NCBI RefSeq assembly: GCF_037201805.1
Contig: NZ_CP147404.1
Span: 3,144,501 to 3,208,500, forward strand
DNA: 64,000 bases
Direction: 5' to 3'
Origin: Bacillus sp. FJAT-52991
Lineage (GTDB): Bacteria; Bacillota; Bacilli; Bacillales; Domibacillaceae
Each line of letters starts with the position of its first letter. The stretch's first letter is position 1. A program made the translations under genes and the position numbers. Below, one piece after another: positions 1 through 8,261 of the stretch. The notes under the pieces are model-generated. The model was not told where the DNA came from. It saw only the letters and a list, made by a program, of their open reading frames with translations, and did no database searches.

Positions 1-2
1 TG

Positions 3-191
3 CTCCTCCTCCTCGTCTTAATTTTCGGCTCCTGGTTTATTTGGGATCGTCGCTTTAAAACGAAGCACGGAAAAGATGTGCCAAAAGGCTTTGTTCGAAC
101 AGAAGAAGTATCCATTGATCCCACTACTCAAAAAAAGATGGTCGTCTATTTTCATCCAGAGACAGGTGAGCGGTTTTATAAAGAAGAATAA
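3..191 (+). CDS. Small membrane protein, C-terminal part only
   Basis: Open frame entering from the left edge of the window, 62 codons before a TAA. The visible part starts with a hydrophobic stretch (LLLLVLIFGSWFIW) that looks like a membrane segment. A charged tail of about 45 residues follows, ending FHPETGERFYKEE. The frame is followed within 15 bases by a strong rho-independent terminator, which supports a real gene end. I do not recognise the family. The N-terminus lies outside the window, so length and function are open. Confidence 0.6.
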   Translation, partial: LLLLVLIFGSWFIWDRRFKTKHGKDVPKGFVRTEEVSIDPTTQKKMVVYFHPETGERFYKEE

Positions 192-205
192 GAAAAGGAT
201 ATTCC

Positions 206-237
206 CGTGTGTTGTTCAATGAACACACGTTTTTTTT
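206..237 (+). terminator. Rho-independent terminator
   Basis: An 8-bp perfect stem (206-213 with 222-229), an 8-base loop, then eight T. It ends the small membrane protein gene. Confidence 0.85.
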
Positions 238-258
238 GCGTCGCCTTTTATACATCCT

Positions 259-490
259 TTGAACCTCCCACGATTGAAATCGCAGGATTCTAACATCCTT
301 TCGGACGAAAGACCTGATGATTTAAACCAACCGTAAGATTCCTGTTTCAATGAGAACCGCATTCCTAATGGAACGTCTTACACTCTCTCCATCGCCCCAA
401 AATCTCGGACAAACAGCACACTGGGCGCTGACAGGCACACTCCGCAGTTCCTGCGGTGGATAGATTAAACTGGTATTTGAAGGCTTCGTA
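259..490 (-). ncRNA. Candidate TnpB reRNA (omega RNA)
   Basis: TnpB proteins use a guide RNA transcribed from the 3' end of tnpB through the right end of the element, with the guide lying just outside it. Here about 205 non-coding bases lie between the tnpB stop and the right-end hairpin. They have several short inverted repeats, including the terminal one at 271-282. The guide would begin at about position 258 and run leftwards. The boundaries and the existence of the RNA are inferred from family knowledge. Confidence 0.45.
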
Positions 491-1694
491 ACATACGGAT
501 GCCTTCTTCTTTTATATTTCTAGCTGCATTGATATCTCGATCGTGCTCAGTTCCACAGTGAGGGCATATCCAGACACGTTCTGAAAGAGATAGAAGAATA
601 TGTTTTTCTTTACACCCATTACATTGCTTGGAAGAAGCGAAAAAACGATCGATAAGAATGACTTTTTTATTGCTCCAATCTGCTTTATAAGATACGAATG
701 TTTTGAACATGGACCAACTAACATCGGCAATGCTTCGTGATAACTTTTTATTCTTGATAAGACCTTTTACATGTAAATCTTCCAACACGATCACTTGGTT
801 TTCGTTTACGAGTTTTCGAGATTCCTTATGTAAAAAATCTTTCCGTTTGTTCGTAATATGTAAATGCAACTTACTTATTTTTTGTTGTAATTTCTTATAG
901 TTGGCACTACCTATTTTCTTGTGCTTTAATTTTCGTTGAAGTTTGGCTAATGTAATGAGGTTCTCTTTCAGGTATCTAGGGTTTTCAACTTTCTTACCGT
1001 TAGAATCGATAAGGAAATGAGAAAGTCCTACATCCACTCCAATAATTTGATCCTCGGGAGTAGAGGTCCAGTCACCCTCTTCTTTAAGAGGCACTTTCTC
1101 TTCTATTTTTAAAGAAACATAATATTGACCACTACTATGGTATTTCACCGTAGCTGATTTGATTTTCCCATTAAACCCATCCTTCTGAAACGTTTGACGA
1201 TGTTTCTTAGAAAATTTAACTTTCACCTTTCCGATTTTAGGTAACTGAACCGTCTGCTTTTCAATATCTAATCGAATGTTTCCGTTCGTTTCTTTTGTAG
1301 AGAAAGATTGGTTGGATGTATGTTTTGATTTGAATGTTGGGAATTTGCTTTGCCCTTTAAAAAAGCGATCATATGCAGCATCTACTTGCTCCATTGCACA
1401 CTCATTTACAAATTTGTCGGGCTCTTTTAACCAATTGAATAATGGATGGTCCTTCAACGCATTAAACGATTTTTTGAATTCACCGTAATGAAGTGTTTCG
1501 CCAGTATTTTTATAAACTTCTATTTTTTCAGCTAAATAAAAGTTAAATACAAAGCGGGCACATCCAGCGAACTTATGAATTTTTTCTTTTTGAAATTTTT
1601 TCGGTTCCATACGAAAACGAAGTCCGTAATGGCGTAACTGGAGTCCATCTTTTGCCAATTCAACATTTCGTTGTTTGGTTGTTTTCCTTGCCAT
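465..1694 (-). CDS. tnpB: TnpB RNA-guided nuclease of IS200/IS605 element
   Basis: 409 residues, the normal size for TnpB. An N-terminal helix-turn-helix region precedes the central OrfB_IS605 region. The RuvC-like catalytic residues are all visible: D in GVDVGLSHF, E in VLEDLHVKGL and D in HDRDINAARN. A four-cysteine zinc finger (CNGC, CPHC) lies between the last two. I chose the ATG at 1694 because GGGGGTG lies 6 bases upstream; the frame extends three codons further without a ribosome site. TnpB cleaves DNA matching its guide next to a TAM and so helps keep the element in place. No frameshift or lost residue is seen, so it may be active. Confidence 0.93.
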   Translation of the reverse strand: MARKTTKQRNVELAKDGLQLRHYGLRFRMEPKKFQKEKIHKFAGCARFVFNFYLAEKIEVYKNTGETLHYGEFKKSFNALKDHPLFNWLKEPDKFVNECAMEQVDAAYDRFFKGQSKFPTFKSKHTSNQSFSTKETNGNIRLDIEKQTVQLPKIGKVKVKFSKKHRQTFQKDGFNGKIKSATVKYHSSGQYYVSLKIEEKVPLKEEGDWTSTPEDQIIGVDVGLSHFLIDSNGKKVENPRYLKENLITLAKLQRKLKHKKIGSANYKKLQQKISKLHLHITNKRKDFLHKESRKLVNENQVIVLEDLHVKGLIKNKKLSRSIADVSWSMFKTFVSYKADWSNKKVILIDRFFASSKQCNGCKEKHILLSLSERVWICPHCGTEHDRDINAARNIKEEGIRMLRSLQIPV

Positions 1695-1706
1695 TACGAA
1701 CACCCC

Positions 1707-2135
1707 CTACCTATCTTTCGGTCTACCGCGTTTTCTCGGTTTTACCTGTTGTTCTTGAATGTATGTTGTAATTTGTTCTTCTGTACGATCACTAACTGTG
1801 CAAATGAAGTAGGATGGATTCCAAAGATGGCCCCCCCACAATTGTTTTTTCAATTCAGGAAACTCTTTAAACAAATACCTAGCACTATTTCCTTTTAGAG
1901 CTTTCATTATGTTAGGAATGTAGTGTTGAGGAGAACATTCAATTAACATATGTAGATGATCCCCGTCTGTTTCCATTTCAACGATCGTAAACTCGTGTGT
2001 ATGAGATTGTTCTAGTAAGATTTCTTTTAAACGATCTTCAAGCGCACCACTAATGATGTTTTTCCGATATTTCACACACCAAACAATATGATATTGAATG
2101 GCGTAAACATAGCCTCTACCTTTTTTAATTTTCAT
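1707..2135 (-). CDS. tnpA: IS200-type Y1 transposase
   Basis: 142 residues, typical of the small HUH transposases. The HUH motif appears as DHLHMLIE, and the catalytic tyrosine is probably in ITTYIQEQQ near the C-terminus. The start at ATG 2135 is preceded by AGGTGA, seven bases away, so upstream in-frame codons were not used. It ends 12 bases before tnpB, so the two are probably co-transcribed. The protein cuts and rejoins single-stranded element ends at the two subterminal hairpins. It appears intact. Confidence 0.93.
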   Translation of the reverse strand: MKIKKGRGYVYAIQYHIVWCVKYRKNIISGALEDRLKEILLEQSHTHEFTIVEMETDGDHLHMLIECSPQHYIPNIMKALKGNSARYLFKEFPELKKQLWGGHLWNPSYFICTVSDRTEEQITTYIQEQQVKPRKRGRPKDR

Positions 2136-2187
2136 TATATTCACCTGTAATAATAGTAACATATGTATTTTTTAAAAACAAAGAAAA

Positions 2188-2229
2188 AACGCCCTAACTT
2201 ACGATTAAAATCACAAGTGTGCGGGCGTT
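2188..2229. repeat. Left-end hairpin of the IS200/IS605 element
   Basis: Seven-base inverted repeat AACGCCC (2188-2194) / GGGCGTT (2223-2229) just outside tnpA. It is placed where TnpA recognises the left end. Assignment is by position; it is not a usual terminator because no T-run follows it on the minus strand. Confidence 0.5.
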
Positions 2230-2390
2230 GATCATCAAGTATGAAATTGTAAATAAATTTACCTATTTTCCATTTAATTCACGTTTTGAATATAGTATTA
2301 TATACCTATAAGCTTATATTTATTAACCTTCGACGAAACCTAACAAAATTCGGGAAGCGACAGGCACCTCACTACTAAAGGAGGATTTAC

Positions 2391-4094
2391 ATGTTTACGA
2401 AGTATTCGATTAGGAAGAAACTTTTATTGACGACGTTTATTATGCTGGTTTGTGCGTTTTTGGTGACGGGTTTGCTGCAGATAAAATCTATTCAAACAGT
2501 GATTGAAGGAGAGGCTTTGGAAAAAGCGCAATCCGATTTACGTACTAGTTATGCGCTCATTGACCAAATGTACCCTGGTGAGTGGCGAGCAGAGGACGGA
2601 ACATTGTATAAAGGCGATCAAGTGATGAACAATAACCTAGAAATCGTTGACTTAGTTGGTGAGCTGACCAATGGAGATACCGCTACTTTATTTTTGGGTG
2701 ACACAAGTATTACGTCGAACGTTATGGTCGATGGCGAACGTGGAATTGGTACAAAAGTAATTGATGAGGTGGCAGACAAGGTATTAAAAAACGGCGAAGT
2801 TTTTTTAGAACAAGCTGATGTCTTAGGTCATACGTATCAAACAGCCTATATGCCTATCAAGAATGAAAGTAACGAGATTATCGGTATGTGGTACGTTGGA
2901 GCTCCAGACGCATCTGAAAGAATTCAAAAAGTGACTCAAAATACAACTTGGAAAATCGGCCTATTGGCTGTCGTTGTCATTATCGTTTCTCTATTTGCTT
3001 TCTATTTTTTAACAAAAGGCATATTAAAGCGAATTCAAGTGGCGTCCGCCTACCTTTCACAAGTAGCAAATGGCGACCTGTCAAAAGAATCACTACATAC
3101 CAATGCGAAAGACGAAACAGGACAACTAATCGAGTCGGTCAATAAAATGTCCACGCAACTCCACTCGATTCTAAAACAAATGAAAGAAGCGTCCTTACAT
3201 ATTGCTAGTTCATCTGAACAATTAACAGCAAGTGCTGACCAAAGTACAGAAGCCGCTAGACAAGTGGCTGAAGTCACTGAGCGAATCGCTTGCGGGTCTG
3301 ATGAACAAAAAACAAGCGTAGGTAAAACGGTCAACGTCATCAATGTCCTATCAACCCAAATGGATGACGCCGTCTATCGGACAGAAGAAGCGACAACATT
3401 ATCCGAGGGTGCCTCTAAAGCAACAGCAGAAGGTGCGGAAGAAATCCAAGCCGTTATTGCATCCATCACCGCCATTCATCAAAAAGTGAAAGATACGGCG
3501 ATCATCATTCAAAAATTGGATAAACGCTCTCAAGAAATCAACAACATTATTTCCATGATTACAAGCATTGCCGAACAAACAAACTTACTCGCTTTAAATG
3601 CGGCGATTGAATCCGCACGTGCAGGAGAATCTGGAAAAGGCTTTGCTGTTGTTGCTGAAGAAGTACGAAAGCTAGCCGAACAATCTGCTCAATCTTCCGG
3701 ACAAATCGCTTCTTTGATCATTGAAATTCAACAAGAAACGAAAGAAGCCGTCGTATCAATGACAGAGGGAACTGATCAAGTAGAAGCAGGGATGAAAAAG
3801 ACGGTACGTATTAATGACGTATTTACCCATCTTGAACAATCGATCACAGCGGTAACGGAAAAAATACTAGAAGTCGAAAAAAACATTAAAGCAACCTCTT
3901 CAAGCAGTCATCAAATGGTCACTCTCATCGAATCCGTCGGTGAAAGAGCCGATGAAGGAGCAGCAGCTAGCCTGCATAACTCTGCAGCCGCTGAAGAGCA
4001 GCTAGCAACTATACAGGAAGTCGCTGCTTCTGCCAGCAGCTTGGCTAAACTATCAGAAGAGATGAATTTGATTTTTGATAAATTTAAAATTTAA
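2391..4094 (+). CDS. Methyl-accepting chemotaxis protein with single-cache sensor
   Basis: 567 residues. There is a first membrane segment (about 11-31), an extracytoplasmic sensor of about 155 residues that looks like a single Cache domain (ends [18 protein letters not shown]), a second membrane segment (188-208), a HAMP linker and a long coiled-coil signalling domain. The conserved hairpin tip [20 protein letters not shown] lies near residue 394. An ideal AAAGGAGG precedes the ATG. It would form a membrane array with CheA/CheW and bias flagellar rotation; the ligand is unknown. It stands alone between an insertion sequence and glpP, with its own terminator. Confidence 0.93.
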   Translation: MFTKYSIRKKLLLTTFIMLVCAFLVTGLLQIKSIQTVIEGEALEKAQSDLRTSYALIDQMYPGEWRAEDGTLYKGDQVMNNNLEIVDLVGELTNGDTATLFLGDTSITSNVMVDGERGIGTKVIDEVADKVLKNGEVFLEQADVLGHTYQTAYMPIKNESNEIIGMWYVGAPDASERIQKVTQNTTWKIGLLAVVVIIVSLFAFYFLTKGILKRIQVASAYLSQVANGDLSKESLHTNAKDETGQLIESVNKMSTQLHSILKQMKEASLHIASSSEQLTASADQSTEAARQVAEVTERIACGSDEQKTSVGKTVNVINVLSTQMDDAVYRTEEATTLSEGASKATAEGAEEIQAVIASITAIHQKVKDTAIIIQKLDKRSQEINNIISMITSIAEQTNLLALNAAIESARAGESGKGFAVVAEEVRKLAEQSAQSSGQIASLIIEIQQETKEAVVSMTEGTDQVEAGMKKTVRINDVFTHLEQSITAVTEKILEVEKNIKATSSSSHQMVTLIESVGERADEGAAASLHNSAAAEEQLATIQEVAASASSLAKLSEEMNLIFDKFKI

Positions 4095-4108
4095 CATGTT
4101 GTACTATG

Positions 4109-4146
4109 AAACTCGGTGGAGAATTCTCCTACTGAGTTTTATTTTT
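4109..4146 (+). terminator. Rho-independent terminator of the chemoreceptor gene
   Basis: A 13-bp stem with two G-T pairs and one bulged T (4109-4139), AATT loop, then a T-rich tail. Confidence 0.85.
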
Positions 4147-4231
4147 GATCTCACCTCTACCTCTCTTTCAAATCAATCTCAAAAACTATAAACTAATGGT
4201 AAAATAAACCTTAATAGAAAGGAACAAGAAG

Positions 4232-4834
4232 ATGAAACACACCCATGCACGAACGGTATTACAGGAAAGACTCCAAACACATAAAATGGTCGCCGCGGTA
4301 AAAGAGCCTAAATATATTGAAAAAGCAATTAAATACAAAGACAATTTAAGCGCCGTATTATTAATGACTGGAACGATTTTAACAGTAAAGAAGTATGTAG
4401 ACTTTATTCAATCTCATGGCCTACCTGTTATTTTACACGTTGAAAAAATTGGTGGATTAGAAATGGATCGGGATGGGATTGAGTTTGTCAAACGGAATGT
4501 GCAGCCACACGCTATCGTGACGACAAGAACTAGCATTATTAAAAAAGCAAAATCTAGCGGACTTGTCGTTGTTCAACGAATCTTCTTAATTGATACGGAA
4601 GTTTATACCAACTTGGTGAAAGATATTCAGTACATTCAAGCAGATGTTATTGAAATTATGCCATGCCGTGTTCCTGATTTTTTAAATAAAATATCAAAAG
4701 TTTCTCCCGTACCAACGATCACAGGTGGACTACTTAATTCACCGGAACACGCGAAACAAGCATTAGAAAACGGCGCACTCGCTATTACTACATCCAACCC
4801 TGACATGTGGAAAATTAATTTAAATGAATTGTAA
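4232..4834 (+). CDS. glpP: Glycerol-3-phosphate-responsive antiterminator GlpP
   Basis: 200 residues, close to the 192 of B. subtilis GlpP, with the same TIM-barrel-like pattern: MVAAVKEP at the start, LPVILHVEKIGGL, RIFLIDT, EIMPCRVPDF and ITGGLLNS. GlpP binds glycerol-3-phosphate and then a leader RNA, preventing premature termination of glp genes. A leader with a strong terminator starts just downstream, so the substrate genes here are probably the ugp operon. A GGAA-type ribosome site precedes the ATG. No glpF, glpK or glpD lies in the window, so this antiterminator is linked to transport genes. Confidence 0.93.
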   Translation: MKHTHARTVLQERLQTHKMVAAVKEPKYIEKAIKYKDNLSAVLLMTGTILTVKKYVDFIQSHGLPVILHVEKIGGLEMDRDGIEFVKRNVQPHAIVTTRTSIIKKAKSSGLVVVQRIFLIDTEVYTNLVKDIQYIQADVIEIMPCRVPDFLNKISKVSPVPTITGGLLNSPEHAKQALENGALAITTSNPDMWKINLNEL

Positions 4835-4842
4835 AGAAAGAT

Positions 4843-4871
4843 TTTACAATTAATTAATACTATTCTAATAA
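4843..4871 (+). promoter_or_regulatory. SigA-type promoter for the ugp leader
   Basis: TTTACA (4843-4848), a 17-base spacer and TAATAA (4866-4871) between glpP and the leader terminator. The match is fair. A second TATAAG-like box lies near 4885, so the exact start is uncertain. Confidence 0.45.
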
Positions 4872-4920
4872 TTATTCGTTATTGTATAAGCATAAAGTGA
4901 ATAAAAAATGGTGCGAACAG

Positions 4921-4984
4921 AGAGACCTCAAATTTGATGTATATCCATGAGTATACATTGTATTTGGGGTCTCTTTTATTTTTT
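4921..4984 (+). terminator. Leader terminator, probable GlpP antitermination target
   Basis: AGAGACC (4921-4927) pairs with GGTCTCT (4968-4974); the stem extends inward with one G-T pair, an inner GTATA/TATAC stem sits inside, and a T-run follows. It stands between glpP and ugpB, 116 bases before the first operon gene. In B. subtilis, glp leaders carry such terminators and GlpP suppresses them when glycerol-3-phosphate is present. It could instead be only the glpP terminator, but its distance from glpP and the promoter between them favour a leader. Confidence 0.7.
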
Positions 4985-5099
4985 CCTATACGCACTCAAG
5001 GAGGTGAACCTGCGAAAGAAACGACTTCTGCTGCATGTAATAAGTGTTGGCATCCCACTCAAAGGAACATGAGACGAATTAATAAAGGAGATCGATGAA

Positions 5100-6404
5100 A
5101 TGAAGTCATTTTTAAAATTATTCAGCTTACTTTCATTAGTTTTTATGCTAACAGCTTGCGGAACATCGAGTGACACAACATCCGATGACTCTTCAGCAAA
5201 AAATGGCGAAAAAACAGTCATTGAATACTGGCATGTCAATGCGGAAACACAAGGTGGAAAAACAGTAGAAGAATTGGTCAAAGCCTTCAACGAACAAAGT
5301 GAAACAACAGAAGTCATCGCCAAGTATAACCCTGATATGTATAAAGGTCTTATGCAGAACTTGCAAGCTGAAGCGGCATCCGGAAAAACACCTGCAGTCG
5401 TACAAGTAGGATGGTCTTTTCTAGACTATTTTTCCAACAATTTTAGTTATGTATCACCACAAGAAGTGATCGATCAACATTTTCCAGAAGATGAAACATT
5501 CTTGGAAGATAACTTCTTAGATAACATCATGGACTTAGCCAAAAACTCTGAAGGTACGCAAGTTGGGATTCCTTATTCATTAAGTACTCCTGTTCTATAT
5601 ATCAATAAAGACCTCTTAAAAGAAGCCGGACTCGATGAAAACGGACCAAAAACTTGGCAAGAAGTACAACAATTTTCAAAAGTCATTAAAGAAAAGACAG
5701 GTAAATACGGTTTTTATATGCAAGAGCCAGCTGATAACTGGGCGACACAAGCTTTATTAGAGAGTAACGGTGCACGCATGTTAACCGATGGAAAAGCCTC
5801 TTTCGCTTCCAAAGAAGGAATTGAAGCTTATCAATTAATGGCGGACATGGTGGTAAAAGATAAAACTGCTCTTCACGTTCCTTGGGATCAAGGTGTTCAA
5901 AGCTTTATCGATGGAAATGTAGCAATGGCTTATACAACGATTGCCCGTCGCTCGCAAATTCAAGACAATGTGAAATTTAACGTAGCAGCTGTTAAATCAC
6001 CTGCTTGGGAAGGAAAAGAAGTACGTTTACCAGCGGGTGGTGCGATGTTAGCGATTACAGCTCAAGAAGAAGAACAACAAAAATCGGCATGGGAATTCAT
6101 GAAGTATTTGTATAGCGTGGAATCAATGGCGAAATGGACAGAAGGCACAGGTTATGTTCCTCCCCGTAAAGATGTGGCAGAAGCAGAAAATGGCCTGAAA
6201 GCCTTTCTAGCAGAAAACGAAATGATGAAAGCCGCTATAGAACAAATGGATGGTGTCGTTTCTTGGACGTCCTTCCCTGGAGATGCTGGTCTACAAGCAG
6301 AGCAAAAGTTACTCGATGTCCGCGATGAAATCCTTGGTGGAAAAGTCGGTGTAGAAGAAGGCTTAACATCAACAGAAAAAGAAATCAATGAATTACTGAA
6401 GTAA
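5100..6404 (+). CDS. ugpB: sn-Glycerol-3-phosphate ABC transporter, substrate-binding lipoprotein
   Basis: 434 residues with a lipoprotein signal ending in the lipobox LTAC near residue 20. The mature part reads as an extracellular solute-binding protein family 1 (EYWHVN at the start, VGIPYSLSTPVLYINKDLL, PRKDVAE near the end). UgpB-type proteins capture glycerol-3-phosphate or glycerophosphodiesters outside the membrane. The following permeases and ATPase of UgpAEC type, and the upstream GlpP leader, support this substrate. The ATG at 5100 follows AAAGGAG. An ordinary sugar ABC receptor is the main alternative from sequence alone. Confidence 0.85.
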   Translation: MKSFLKLFSLLSLVFMLTACGTSSDTTSDDSSAKNGEKTVIEYWHVNAETQGGKTVEELVKAFNEQSETTEVIAKYNPDMYKGLMQNLQAEAASGKTPAVVQVGWSFLDYFSNNFSYVSPQEVIDQHFPEDETFLEDNFLDNIMDLAKNSEGTQVGIPYSLSTPVLYINKDLLKEAGLDENGPKTWQEVQQFSKVIKEKTGKYGFYMQEPADNWATQALLESNGARMLTDGKASFASKEGIEAYQLMADMVVKDKTALHVPWDQGVQSFIDGNVAMAYTTIARRSQIQDNVKFNVAAVKSPAWEGKEVRLPAGGAMLAITAQEEEQQKSAWEFMKYLYSVESMAKWTEGTGYVPPRKDVAEAENGLKAFLAENEMMKAAIEQMDGVVSWTSFPGDAGLQAEQKLLDVRDEILGGKVGVEEGLTSTEKEINELLK

Positions 6405-6427
6405 TTTTCTATTCACTAGGTTGTCTC

Positions 6428-6484
6428 ATGTAAAAGGGGAAACACTCAGAGAATATTCCCCCTCTCTTAGCTCTCCTTTTACAT
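6428..6484 (+). other. Intercistronic hairpin between ugpB and ugpA
   Basis: Ten-base perfect stem (6428-6437 with 6475-6484) enclosing a smaller GGGGAA/TTCCCC pair (6436-6441/6456-6461). No T-run follows, so it is not a clean terminator. Such structures often protect the 3' end of a highly expressed binding-protein message and lower downstream permease expression; that role is inferred. Confidence 0.6.
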
Positions 6485-6526
6485 AACAGCCCAGTGAAGG
6501 AAGTAAACTCAGGAGGAAAGCAAAAC

Positions 6527-7435
6527 ATGCAAGTTGCGAAATCTTCAAAAATCAAATTAACGAAAGACCATTGGAAAGCTTATGGCTTACTGATTCCTTC
6601 CTTAATTATTTTCATCTTATTTATGTTTTGGCCGTTTATATACACGATCTATTTGAGTTTTTTTGATTGGAATATGGTAAAGCCAACGAAGGAATTTGTC
6701 GGTCTTCAAAACTATAAGGATGTACTATCTGATCCTACTACATACAAAGTCTTTGGAAATACGTTCATTTATATTGTTTTGTTATTGATCATTAACTTAA
6801 TTGTTCCGTACATTTTCGCTTTTGTTCTTGATGTCGTTTTAAAACGATTCAATAACTTTTACAAAGGGGCCTTCTTTTTACCTTCCGTCATTTCATTAGT
6901 GGTTGGATCTATCTTATTCACCTGGTTATTAAATCCGGTCTCAGGACCAGTAGCCATTATCCTTGGTTGGTTCGGCGTGGAGATGCCTGTTTGGAGCAAA
7001 TTAGATGGTTGGGTCATCGTTGTATTAAGTTTAATCACTTCTTGGAAAGTATTCGGGTATAACTTTATCGTTCTCTACGCCTCCATCAATGGCGTTTCAC
7101 GAGAAGTGATCGAAGCCGCCCGATTGGACCAAGTGCCTTTATGGAAAATATTTATTCATATCGTGTTACCGATGAGTAGCGCGACTGGAATCTATGTGCT
7201 GATCATCACGATTGTTCAAGGACTTCAATACGTATTCACACCGATTAAGGTGATCACACAAGGCGGGCCGAATTATGCTAGTTCTAATGCGATTTACCAT
7301 GCCTATCATGAAGCCTTTGTCTTATATCGAACAGGACATTCCGCTGCCTTATCGATTTTAACAATGGCGATCTTTATTATTTTGCTTATTTTAGAATTCA
7401 AGTTTGTAGAAAGAGGTATCCATTATGAAAACTAA
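6527..7435 (+). CDS. ugpA: Glycerol-3-phosphate ABC transporter permease UgpA
   Basis: 302 residues from the ATG at 6527, chosen because AGGAGG lies 10 bases upstream; a GTG at 6494 has no such site. Six hydrophobic segments are visible. The ABC permease EAA loop appears as EVIEAARLDQVPLWKIFIHI, the contact point with the ATPase UgpC. The C-terminal FKFVERGIHYEN is typical of UgpA/MalF-type subunits. Its end overlaps ugpE by 11 bases, implying coupled translation of the two permease halves. Confidence 0.9.
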   Translation: MQVAKSSKIKLTKDHWKAYGLLIPSLIIFILFMFWPFIYTIYLSFFDWNMVKPTKEFVGLQNYKDVLSDPTTYKVFGNTFIYIVLLLIINLIVPYIFAFVLDVVLKRFNNFYKGAFFLPSVISLVVGSILFTWLLNPVSGPVAIILGWFGVEMPVWSKLDGWVIVVLSLITSWKVFGYNFIVLYASINGVSREVIEAARLDQVPLWKIFIHIVLPMSSATGIYVLIITIVQGLQYVFTPIKVITQGGPNYASSNAIYHAYHEAFVLYRTGHSAALSILTMAIFIILLILEFKFVERGIHYEN

Positions 7436-8249
7436 TCGCTTCGTATCGATACCTTGGCATATTATTTTTATGGTGACGATCGTGATTCTGATCTTTCCCA
7501 TTATTTTTGCGATCGGTATTTCTTTTAAGCCGTTAGAAGAGGCTTACAATAATGCCTTAAATTTTATCCCAACTCAACCTACATTAGAAAACTATGAAAC
7601 ATTCTTTGAAAGCTTAAATGTAGTAAAAATTATCTCGAACACCTTGATTATCGCAACCACAGTTACTTTATTTAAAGTCTTGACGTCTTTCTTAGCTGCT
7701 TATGCGTTTGCGTTCTTTGATTTTAAAGGCAAAAACATCTTGTACTTTCTATTAATCAGCACGATCTTTATCCCTTTTTCGGTCACGATGATTCCAAACT
7801 ATTTAGTGATCTCTGACCTTGGATTAGCAGACAGTATATGGGGCGTTATTCTGCCACAGCTTGCTGATGCAGTCGGAATCTTTCTACTGCGACAATCAAT
7901 GAAAACCATTCCTATTTCCTTAATTGAAGTAGCTAGACTAGACAACTTAGGACACGCGCGCATCATGAAAGATATTGTGCTCCCACTTGTCAAACCGGCT
8001 ATCACATCAACAGGAATTTGGTTCTTTATTTTATCGTGGAATGAATACGTATGGCCGGTACTTATTTTGAAAACGACCGATAATTATACATTGCCGTTAG
8101 CACTGCAAATGTATATTAGTTCAGAAGGCGGAACAAATTTCACTGTCGCCATGGCCGTAGCCGTGATCACGATGATCATACCATTAACGTTATATTTACT
8201 GTTCCAAAAGTATATTATTGGGACATTTACTTCTTCAGGAATTAAGTAA
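7425..8249 (+). CDS. ugpE: Glycerol-3-phosphate ABC transporter permease UgpE
   Basis: 274 residues with six membrane segments. The EAA loop is SLIEVARLDNLGHARIMKDI, followed by LPLVKPAI. The form is that of the MalG/UgpE partner of a two-permease importer. The start codon lies inside the end of ugpA. It precedes the ATPase gene by 12 bases. The family assignment of the pair as Ugp rests on neighbours and general similarity; other carbohydrate uptake-1 transporters look alike. Confidence 0.9.
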   Translation: MKTNRFVSIPWHIIFMVTIVILIFPIIFAIGISFKPLEEAYNNALNFIPTQPTLENYETFFESLNVVKIISNTLIIATTVTLFKVLTSFLAAYAFAFFDFKGKNILYFLLISTIFIPFSVTMIPNYLVISDLGLADSIWGVILPQLADAVGIFLLRQSMKTIPISLIEVARLDNLGHARIMKDIVLPLVKPAITSTGIWFFILSWNEYVWPVLILKTTDNYTLPLALQMYISSEGGTNFTVAMAVAVITMIIPLTLYLLFQKYIIGTFTSSGIK

Positions 8250-8261
8250 AGGCGGGATATT

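Larger units (their letters stand above)
259..2233 (-). mobile_element. IS200/IS605-family insertion sequence
   Basis: A complete-looking element with tnpA followed by tnpB on the same strand. The right end carries the usual imperfect hairpin (stem 271-274/279-282, extended by mismatched outer pairs). Read on the minus strand, this runs into GTGGGAGGTTCAA, the form common at the 3' end of TnpB elements. The left end carries a hairpin (2188-2194/2223-2229) close to a TTGAT on the minus strand (2234-2238), a possible target/TAM motif. I infer the limits 259 and 2233 from these motifs; an empty site would be needed to fix them. Elements of this type transpose as single strands and make no target duplication. 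Confidence 0.7.

Noticed and set aside
2357..2368. GCGACAGGCACC, resembling sequences near 430 and 48950, as a repeat family
   Set aside because: Only 8-9 bases are shared and the third copy is in the opposite orientation; too weak to call.
4921..4984. Plain glpP terminator with no regulatory role
   Set aside because: A promoter-like sequence lies between glpP and the hairpin, and the hairpin is in the leader position of the ugp operon; kept as a probable antitermination site.
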